In this document: piece by piece, positions 6,668 to 11,456 of the stretch
Position numbering within the stretch: the first letter of the stretch is position 1
Layout of the letters: every line of letters starts with the position of its first letter
Notes under the pieces: generated by a model
Databases searched by the model: none
What the model was told of the DNA's origin: nothing
The model's input: the letters and a program-made list of their open reading frames with translations, nothing else
Assembly: GCA_025352435.1 (NCBI GenBank)
Contig: JANXTN010000158.1
Coordinates: 1-11,456, forward strand
From: Ferruginibacter sp.
Lineage (GTDB): Bacteria; Bacteroidota; Bacteroidia; Chitinophagales; Chitinophagaceae
Reading direction: 5' to 3'
DNA length: 11,456 nucleotides
Translations under genes and position numbers: made by a program

Positions 6668-6701
6668 AAGGCCTCGAAATTTTTCGGGGCTTTAATTTTT
6701 T
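6668..6701 (+). terminator. Rho-independent terminator of gdhA
   Basis: A long stem forms between 6668-6679 (AAGGCCTCGAAA) and 6682-6693 (TTTCGGGGCTTT), 12 pairs including two G-T wobbles; the innermost pairs probably open to make a 4-nt or larger loop. It is followed by a T-rich tract at 6696-6701. It starts 19 bases after the gdhA stop and lies before the next promoter-like box. Confidence 0.85.
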
Positions 6702-6737
6702 AGCAAGTTTCGGGTTTTACAGAGTACAAAAAGAAAA

Positions 6738-6745
6738 TAAATTTG
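6738..6745 (+). promoter_or_regulatory. -7 box upstream of the Ada-like gene
   Basis: TAAATTTG matches TAnnTTTG exactly and lies just after the gdhA terminator. Its expected start of transcription, near 6752, falls after the first ATG (6750), so if this box is used the second in-frame ATG (6774, residue 9) would be the start with a leader of about 22 nt. No clear -33 TTTG is visible. Inference from motif and spacing. Confidence 0.35.
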
Positions 6746-6749
6746 CTAA

Positions 6750-7640
6750 ATGAATACTCTAAAAGAAGCCGCCATGGATGCTATTAACTTTAAAAGAATA
6801 GCTGACGCAATAAAAATTTTGCAAAATAAAATTACTGAGCAACCAAGTCTGGAAGCACTTGCAAAACAAATCCATGTAAGCCCGGCACACTTTCAAAAAA
6901 TATTTACAGAATGGGCAGGTGTAAGTCCGAAAAAATTTATGCAGTTCATTACTATTTCTCATGCAAAGCAAATGCTGAGAAGTTCATTTTTACCGAATGC
7001 TCCTTTACAAAAGAATGCCGCCACTTTATTTGACACTGCTGCGCAAACGGGATTATCAGGCACCGGGAGACTGCATGATCTTTTTATAAATATTGAAGGA
7101 ATGACGCCGGGTGAATATAAAAATGGCGGTGCAGGGTTATCAATAAATTACAGTTTTGCAAACACACATTTTGGTAACATCATTGTGGCGTCAACGCAAA
7201 AAGGCATTTGCCATATTTCTTTCTTTGAAAATGAAACTCTTGCTTTAAAGAATCTGATCAATTTTTTCCCATCAGCGGTTTATGTACAGTCCGCAGAAGA
7301 AATTCATAAAAAAGTAACTGCAATTTTCAATGCTGATCATTTGCCCGAAGGAAGAATAAACCTGCATTTAAAAGGAACTCCGTTTCAGATAAAAGTATGG
7401 GAGGCGTTGCTTAAAATACCCGAAGGACATTTAAACACTTATGGTAATATTGCCGGTAAAATTGAAAGTCAAAATGCATCTAGAGCAGTTGGTACAGTAA
7501 TTGGCCAAAATCCTGTAGCATATTTAATTCCCTGCCATCGTGTTATACAATCAACAGGTTTGTTTGGCGGATATATGTGGGGAAGCGAAAGAAAAACCGC
7601 CATGATTGGGTGGGAGGCGGCGAAGGTGAATGGTGAATGA
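6750..7640 (+). CDS. Ada-like AraC-type regulator fused to O6-methylguanine-DNA methyltransferase
   Basis: Two-domain protein of 296 residues. Residues about 15-125 form an AraC-family DNA-binding domain: the first helix-turn-helix is at SLEALAKQIHVSPAHFQKIF (33-52) and the second around LFDTAAQTGLSGTGRLHDLF (93-112), ending in the typical MTPGEYK (118-124). Residues about 133-292 form the suicide methyltransferase domain that removes methyl groups from O6-methylguanine and O4-methylthymine; it has GTPFQIKVWEAL (209-220), LNTYG..A (228-235), the acceptor Cys262 in PCHRVI and GGYMWGSERK (273-282). The N-terminal zinc/phosphotriester domain of full E. coli Ada is absent, so methyl-phosphotriester sensing of the classical kind is not expected. 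Start: ATG 6750 is the longest, but ATG 6774 (Met9) also fits and is favoured by the upstream -7 box. The stop falls in a short GGTGAAT duplication. Confidence 0.93.
   Translation: MNTLKEAAMDAINFKRIADAIKILQNKITEQPSLEALAKQIHVSPAHFQKIFTEWAGVSPKKFMQFITISHAKQMLRSSFLPNAPLQKNAATLFDTAAQTGLSGTGRLHDLFINIEGMTPGEYKNGGAGLSINYSFANTHFGNIIVASTQKGICHISFFENETLALKNLINFFPSAVYVQSAEEIHKKVTAIFNADHLPEGRINLHLKGTPFQIKVWEALLKIPEGHLNTYGNIAGKIESQNASRAVGTVIGQNPVAYLIPCHRVIQSTGLFGGYMWGSERKTAMIGWEAAKVNGE
7625..7638. repeat. Short tandem duplication at the 3' end of the Ada-like gene
   Basis: GGTGAAT occurs twice in a row (7625-7631 and 7632-7638), followed by GATGA. The second copy supplies the first base of the TGA stop, so the last residues (KVNGE) are encoded by the repeat. 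It is probably slippage-derived. A similar arrangement, with another unit, is seen at the tdk stop. Confidence 0.4.
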
Positions 7641-7695
7641 TGAGCTTCAGGGGTGAGAGCACATTGAATTATGGATTCTATAAGCTATTAGCTAA

Positions 7696-7734
7696 AATTA
7701 GGACTCCTTTATTTAGAATTACAAATTCCTAATT
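7696..7734. terminator. Inverted repeat between convergent genes, possible weak bidirectional terminator
   Basis: AATTAGGA (7696-7703) and TCCTAATT (7727-7734) are perfect 8-bp inverted repeats separated by 23 bases, in the gap between two convergent genes. The right arm covers the last codons of the minus-strand gene. The stem is AT-rich and there is no clean T-tract, so the terminator role is only suggested by position. Confidence 0.25.
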
Positions 7735-8166
7735 GCTAGCCTCCGGTAATTCATAAATCTCGAGAAAATTATTTCCTTTTTTTTCAAATCCTGCGCAATA
7801 GCTTCCATTCGTAACTGCCATAATTTGTGCCTGAATATTTCCATTGTAATTCAACACCTGCTTAATTGTATTTTCAGATAATGGTACGTTCATTTCTTTG
7901 CATTCTACAATTATAAAAGGGACTGAATTTTTGTACACAACAATATCAAATCTTTTTTTTACCTCCGCAGTTATCAATTGTTTTTCTACAGCAATTAACG
8001 AAGCTGGATATTTTAAAACGTTAATCAGATACAATAAAAAGTTTTGTCTTACCCATTCCTCCGGTGTTATTTTAAACCATCGTTTCCGAATAATGCAGAA
8101 AATAATTTCATTCCCATTTTCATTTTTTACGGCAGGTTTTATATAAGGGTATTCAATCTTTATCAT
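7729..8166 (-). CDS. HsdR N-terminal-like PD-(D/E)XK domain protein, stand-alone
   Basis: Small soluble protein, 145 residues from the chosen start. It resembles the stand-alone proteins carrying the N-terminal domain of type I restriction enzyme subunit R (HSDR_N_2-like), which are common and uncharacterised in Bacteroidota. Visible: WVRQNFLLYLI (residues 38-48), YPASLIAVEKQL (53-64), RFDIVV (72-77) and VECKEM (87-92). These fit a PD-(D/E)XK nuclease fold with Asp74, Glu88 and Lys90 as the metal/catalytic triad; Glu61 may also contribute. No helicase domain follows and no methylase or specificity gene is nearby, so it is not a restriction system. I chose ATG 8164-8166 because family-like sequence (MIKIEYPYIKP) begins there; an upstream ATG at 8185-8187 would add 7 residues. 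TACATTTA, close to a -7 box, lies just upstream on this strand. The function is unknown. Confidence 0.78.
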   Translation of the reverse strand: MIKIEYPYIKPAVKNENGNEIIFCIIRKRWFKITPEEWVRQNFLLYLINVLKYPASLIAVEKQLITAEVKKRFDIVVYKNSVPFIIVECKEMNVPLSENTIKQVLNYNGNIQAQIMAVTNGSYCAGFEKKGNNFLEIYELPEASN

Positions 8167-8219
8167 TGCTGTAAATGTAGTGAACAATGCGTGTAAGCTG
8201 ATTGTGACGCTGCTTACAT

Positions 8220-8249
8220 TTTGCCATAAAAATAAAAATCGTATTTTTA
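8220..8249 (+). promoter_or_regulatory. Possible promoter of AMP nucleosidase
   Basis: TTTG (8220-8223) is followed 18 bases later by TATTTTTA (8242-8249), one mismatch from TAnnTTTG. Transcription would start near 8256, leaving about 10 nt before ATG 8266. The spacing is close to the usual 19-21 for this promoter class. Confidence 0.35.
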
Positions 8250-8265
8250 AACGAATTTAAAACGT

Positions 8266-9036
8266 ATGAAATCAAAAGAAGAAATAGTAGAAAACTGGCT
8301 CCCAAGATACACCGGACAGGAATTAAAAGGTTTTGGAGAATATATCTTACTCACCAATTTTAGTAATTATGTAAACATGTTTGCAGTGTGGAATAATGTA
8401 GAAATTGCAGCGATTGACAGACCAATGCAATGTGCAACTGCAAACAACATTACCATTATTAATTTTGGGATGGGTAGCCCGGGTGCTGCAACAGTAATGG
8501 ACTTACTGACTGCCATAAAACCCAAAGCTGTTTTGTTTTTAGGCAAATGTGGTGGTTTAAAAAAACGCAATAAAATTGGTGATCTTATCCTTCCGATTGC
8601 GGCAATAAGAGGCGAGGGTACAAGCAATGATTATTTTCCTCCTGAGGTCCCTGCAATGCCATCGTTTGCACTGCAAAAAGCAATATCAACTACCATCAGA
8701 GATTACGAGCAAGATTACTGGACGGGTGTGTGTTACACCACCAACAGAAGAGTTTGGGAGCATGATGAAGTGTTTAAAGACTACCTGCAAAAAGTGCGTG
8801 CTTATGCAATAGATATGGAAACTGCTACCATTTTTACGGTAGGTTTTTACAATAAAATTCCCACTGGTGCATTGTTACTCGTGAGTGATAGCCCAATGGT
8901 TCCGGAAGGAGTAAAGACGGAGGCAAGCGATAAATCTGTAACTGCAAATTTTGTAGAGCGTCACCTCAAAATTGGAATTGATTCATTAAAACAATTAATG
9001 AATGATGGTTTAACGGTAAGGCATTTGAAATTTTAA
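8266..9036 (+). CDS. amn: AMP nucleosidase (short Bacteroidota type)
   Basis: Predicted to hydrolyse AMP to adenine and ribose 5-phosphate (EC 3.2.2.4) in the cytoplasm, contributing to purine turnover. The 256 residues form one nucleoside phosphorylase/nucleosidase domain (PNP/UDP family); the E. coli enzyme is about 484 residues with an extra N-terminal domain, absent here as in other Bacteroidota homologues I recall. Motifs: INFGMGSPGAA (65-75, phosphate/ribose site), LFLGKCGGL (90-98), IGDLILP (104-110), DMETATIF (183-190, ribose-binding Met-Glu) and LLVSDSPM (204-211) with Asp208, the likely purine-contacting acid. A phosphorylase or S-adenosylhomocysteine nucleosidase activity cannot be excluded from motifs alone. 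The stop lies 10 bp before the ABC ATPase start, so cotranscription is likely. Confidence 0.87.
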   Translation: MKSKEEIVENWLPRYTGQELKGFGEYILLTNFSNYVNMFAVWNNVEIAAIDRPMQCATANNITIINFGMGSPGAATVMDLLTAIKPKAVLFLGKCGGLKKRNKIGDLILPIAAIRGEGTSNDYFPPEVPAMPSFALQKAISTTIRDYEQDYWTGVCYTTNRRVWEHDEVFKDYLQKVRAYAIDMETATIFTVGFYNKIPTGALLLVSDSPMVPEGVKTEASDKSVTANFVERHLKIGIDSLKQLMNDGLTVRHLKF

Positions 9037-9046
9037 TATTTTGCCC

Positions 9047-10738
9047 ATGTTGCCATTGGTGCAAATAAAGAATTTGAGTATTTCGTTTGTACAGGATGAT
9101 AAAATTTTAGCTGCAGTAAAAAATATTTCATTCAATATATTAGGAGGTAAAATAACAGCATTGATTGGAGAAAGCGGTTCAGGTAAATCTGTAACCGCTT
9201 TGTCATTCTTACAACTGTTACCTGCGCAGGCAAAGCTTACAGGTAACATGCTTTTTAGTGAAGACGGAGCTGATTCTGAAGATCTATTACATTCTTCTGT
9301 ATCGGCTATGCAACAGTTTCGGGGTAACAAAATCGCAATGATTTTCCAAGAGCCCATGACATCTTTAAACCCCGTGCATACTTGTGGGGCGCAGGTGATG
9401 GAGTCTTTAATGTTGCACAAAAAAATGAACAAACAGGCTGCCAAAAAAGCAACGATAGAATTGTTTGAAAAAGTAGAATTGCCAAGGCCGGAGGAAATGA
9501 TTAATCGGTATCCGCACCAAATAAGTGGCGGACAAAAACAGCGGATAATGATAGCAATGGCTATGAGTTGCGACCCGGCTTTATTGATTGCCGATGAACC
9601 AACAACAGCGCTAGACGTAAGGGTTCAAAAAAATATTTTACTACTGCTAAAAAAATTGCAGGCAGAAAATGGAATGGGTATTTTGTTAATTACGCATGAT
9701 CTTTCATTGGTAGCAGATGTAGCCGATGAGATTGCGGTAATGTACAAAGGAGAAATTGTAGAAGCTGGTTTTGCGAAAGAGATATTAGAAGCACCTCAAC
9801 ATAATTACACAAAAGCGTTGCTTGCCTGCTTGCCCACCGTAAATAGCAAAGGCAAAAGGTTGCCAGTTATTGAGGATTATTTACAAAACACTATTTCCTC
9901 TATACAAGAGTCCTCTGAAAGTAGTTCAATTCCCTCATCGGAAATTGTTTTGAAGGTTGAAAATTTAAGTGTAAGCTTTCCCACGAAGAAAAATATTTTG
10001 GGTAAGACTTTAGCGGATTACAAAGCTGTAGATGATGTAAGCTTTACTGTAAATAAAAATGAAACAGTTGGATTGGTGGGCGAAAGTGGCTGTGGAAAAA
10101 CAACTTTAGGGAGAGCAATTCTTAACCTTGTAAAACCAACATCAGGTAATATCTATTTTAAGGAAAAAAATATTTCAAAAGCCACGGATACTGAAATGCG
10201 TCTGATAAGAAAGGAATTGCAAATTGTATTTCAGGATCCTTATGGCTCTTTAAACCCTAGGCTTAGCATTGGTGATGCTATTACGGAACCTATGAAGGTT
10301 CACAACCCAACTTCAACCCAAAAAAGGAGAAAAGAAAAAGCAATACACTTATTAGAAGAAGTAAATTTAAATACTTCCTTTCTTAACCGATATCCTCACC
10401 AGTTTAGCGGTGGGCAAAGGCAACGAATATGTATAGCCAGGGCACTTGCCTTAGAACCTAATTTTTTAATTTTTGATGAAAGTGTTTCAGCCCTAGATGT
10501 GAGTGTGCAGGCGCAAGTGCTCAATCTGATAAACGATTTAAAAGCTGCTCATAATTTTACATCCATATTCATTTCACACAACCTTGCGGTCATGCATTAC
10601 ATCAGCGATCGAATAATGGTGATGAAAAATGGTAAAATAATAGAAACGGGCTCCGCTGATGAAGTCATTTTTCATCCGAAGGAAACTTATACAAAAGAAT
10701 TGCTAAATGCTGTTCCAAACTCAAAATTGATATATTAA
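9047..10738 (+). CDS. Fused oligopeptide/dipeptide ABC transporter ATPase (DppD-DppF type)
   Basis: Two complete ABC ATPase domains in one 563-residue chain, as in E. coli YejF and GsiA; it powers uptake of peptides or related solutes and sits on the cytoplasmic face of a permease. Domain 1: Walker A GESGSGKS (41-48), Q-loop Gln101, signature SGGQK (160-164), Walker B with Asp183-Glu184, H-loop His217. A Ser-rich linker (about 280-298) follows. Domain 2: Walker A GESGCGKT (345-352), Gln396, signature SGGQR (454-458), Asp477-Glu478, His511. Domain 2 reads DES and SHN where DEP and THD/SHD are usual; catalytic residues are intact. Each domain ends in the oligopeptide-type tail with a Y-T-K-x-L-L motif (254-259 and 548-553). 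Start: ATG 9047 is preferred over in-frame TTG 9041. It lies 10 bp after the AMP nucleosidase gene. No permease or binding-protein gene is in the window, so the substrate is unknown. Confidence 0.93.
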   Translation: MLPLVQIKNLSISFVQDDKILAAVKNISFNILGGKITALIGESGSGKSVTALSFLQLLPAQAKLTGNMLFSEDGADSEDLLHSSVSAMQQFRGNKIAMIFQEPMTSLNPVHTCGAQVMESLMLHKKMNKQAAKKATIELFEKVELPRPEEMINRYPHQISGGQKQRIMIAMAMSCDPALLIADEPTTALDVRVQKNILLLLKKLQAENGMGILLITHDLSLVADVADEIAVMYKGEIVEAGFAKEILEAPQHNYTKALLACLPTVNSKGKRLPVIEDYLQNTISSIQESSESSSIPSSEIVLKVENLSVSFPTKKNILGKTLADYKAVDDVSFTVNKNETVGLVGESGCGKTTLGRAILNLVKPTSGNIYFKEKNISKATDTEMRLIRKELQIVFQDPYGSLNPRLSIGDAITEPMKVHNPTSTQKRRKEKAIHLLEEVNLNTSFLNRYPHQFSGGQRQRICIARALALEPNFLIFDESVSALDVSVQAQVLNLINDLKAAHNFTSIFISHNLAVMHYISDRIMVMKNGKIIETGSADEVIFHPKETYTKELLNAVPNSKLIY

Positions 10739-10755
10739 TTTCGGCTTTTAAAACG

Positions 10756-10763
10756 TACTTTTG
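10756..10763 (+). promoter_or_regulatory. -7 box upstream of queA
   Basis: TACTTTTG fits TAnnTTTG exactly and is followed by CCC. Expected start of transcription is near 10770, which gives an unusually long leader of about 115 nt before queA ATG 10884. No TTTG at the right distance upstream was seen (a TTG at 10727-10729 is too far). Confidence 0.45.
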
Positions 10764-10779
10764 CCCACTTTAAGAAAAT

Positions 10780-10854
10780 CATGCCGTAACATGATAAGTG
10801 CCTTCAATAATTTATAAGGCTTTTTTTTAGCGGAAATTCTTTCTGCACGGCATG
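10780..10854 (+). promoter_or_regulatory. Structured leader between dpp-type ATPase and queA, with terminator-like hairpin
   Basis: Two nested inverted repeats. The outer pair is CATGCCGT (10780-10787) and ACGGCATG (10847-10854), perfect over 8 bp. Inside it, GCCTT (10800-10804) and AAGGC (10816-10820) form a 5-bp stem with an 11-nt loop, followed directly by eight Ts (10821-10828). The inner part is a plausible intrinsic terminator, either for the upstream ATPase gene (stop 10738) or, since it lies after the -7 box at 10756, an attenuator for queA. It does not resemble the preQ1-I riboswitch consensus I know. Confidence 0.45.
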
Positions 10855-10883
10855 TAATAACAATTTAAAAATAATATTACTGC

Positions 10884-11456
10884 ATGAAATTATCACAGTT
10901 TACTTTCGATCTTCCTCTGAACCTTATTGCTCAAAACCCCGCCAAGCGCAGAGAAGATAGTCGCATGATGGTTATCAACCGTAAAACGGGAAATATTGAG
11001 AACAGACATTTCAACGATATTCAGGAATATTTTGACGACAAAGATGTATTTGTAGTAAATAACACAAAAGTTTTTCCTGCTCGCATGTATGGTCGAAAGG
11101 AAAAGACAGGTGCTAAAATTGAAGTTTTTTTATTGCGTGAACTGAACAGACCAAATAAATTGTGGGATGTAATTGTAGATCCTGCACGTAAAATAAGGGT
11201 AGGAAATAAATTATACTTTGGAGAGAATGATGAGCTTGTAGCGGAAGTAATTGATAATACTACGAGCCGCGGCAGAACGATCCGTTTTTTATGGGATAGT
11301 ACAGATGAAGAATTTAGAACCATGCTTGATTTTATGGGAGAAACGCCTTTGCCAAAATACATAAAGCGCAAGCCTGAAGAAGAAGACAAAGAGAGATACC
11401 AAACTGTTTATGCAAAGCATGAAGGTGCGGTAGCGGCGCCAACCGCCGGTCTGCAT
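10884..11456 (+). CDS. queA: tRNA preQ1(34) S-adenosylmethionine ribosyltransferase-isomerase, 3'-truncated by window edge
   Basis: Enzyme of queuosine synthesis (EC 2.4.99.17) that transfers and isomerises the ribosyl moiety of S-adenosylmethionine onto preQ1 at tRNA wobble position 34, giving epoxyqueuosine. Exactly 191 codons are visible with no stop; the family is about 340-350 residues, so the C-terminal 45% is missing. Conserved blocks: [18 protein letters not shown] (residues 3-20), R..SRMMV (23-30), [17 protein letters not shown] (56-72), GAKIEVFLL (76-84), [13 protein letters not shown] (93-107), GETPLPKYI (152-160) and [18 protein letters not shown] (172-191). ATG 10884 is the natural start, as the N-terminal [10 protein letters not shown] matches the family start. 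The long structured leader suggests possible control of this gene. Firm identification. Confidence 0.96.
   Translation, partial: MKLSQFTFDLPLNLIAQNPAKRREDSRMMVINRKTGNIENRHFNDIQEYFDDKDVFVVNNTKVFPARMYGRKEKTGAKIEVFLLRELNRPNKLWDVIVDPARKIRVGNKLYFGENDELVAEVIDNTTSRGRTIRFLWDSTDEEFRTMLDFMGETPLPKYIKRKPEEEDKERYQTVYAKHEGAVAAPTAGLH

Noticed and set aside
7729..8166. Type I restriction-modification locus
   Set aside because: Only the short N-terminal nuclease-like domain is present, with no helicase, methylase or specificity gene beside it.
9037..9043. TATTTTG just before the ABC ATPase as a promoter -7 box
   Set aside because: It lacks one base of the consensus and would start transcription at or after the ATG 9047; readthrough from the AMP nucleosidase gene is more likely.
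9010..9444. Minus-strand open frame of 144 codons
   Set aside because: Antisense to the first ABC domain, Cys-rich shadow translation with no recognisable domain.
10770..10883. preQ1 riboswitch in the queA leader
   Set aside because: No match to the preQ1-I pattern I know (C-rich loop with A-rich tail); only generic inverted repeats are visible.
11021..11389. Minus-strand open frame of 122 codons
   Set aside because: Antisense to queA, which is clearly coding on the plus strand.

Overview
The window looks like ordinary chromosome of a Bacteroidota bacterium, most likely Chitinophagaceae or a close relative; that placement is inference. It rests on the AT-rich composition, the lack of Shine-Dalgarno sequences, Bacteroidota-type -7 boxes (TAnnTTTG) upstream of several genes, and a gene set typical of the phylum: KDO transferase, a Bacteroidota-only protein of unknown function, a CcmB/CcmC/CcmD-like group, a short-form AMP nucleosidase and a fused oligopeptide ABC ATPase.

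Layout. Bases 2-1027 hold the C-terminal part of waaA (lipid A core), cut by the left edge. It converges on, and overlaps by 28 bp, a minus-strand gene of unknown function (1000-1752). A 123-bp divergent gap leads to tdk (1876-2445). Next comes a 285-bp gap with a short degenerate tandem repeat and a hairpin element that looks like a dispersed repeat. A plus-strand group follows: ccmB (2731-3387), an Asp/Glu racemase-family gene (3424-4107), ccmC (4117-4932) and a CcmD-like small membrane protein (4925-5152). Glutamate dehydrogenase (5227-6648) ends in a clear intrinsic terminator. An Ada-like AraC/methyltransferase fusion (6750-7640) converges on a minus-strand HsdR_N-like nuclease-fold protein (7729-8187). 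AMP nucleosidase (8266-9036) and a DppD-DppF fused ABC ATPase (9047-10738) are closely spaced. The window closes with the N-terminal half of queA (10884 to the right edge), behind a structured leader.

The genes mostly perform independent housekeeping work: outer-membrane lipopolysaccharide, thymidine salvage, heme delivery for cytochrome c, amino-acid and nucleotide catabolism, alkylation repair, peptide uptake and tRNA queuosine. The only clear functional group is the ccm set, and it contains an unrelated-looking racemase gene.

I found no mobile element, CRISPR array, rRNA, tRNA or convincing new multi-gene system. The points most worth a second look are the CcmC with a degenerate WWD heme-handling motif and doubtful start, the racemase lacking one catalytic cysteine, the hairpin repeat between tdk and ccmB, and the promoter-hairpin-T-tract leader of queA.
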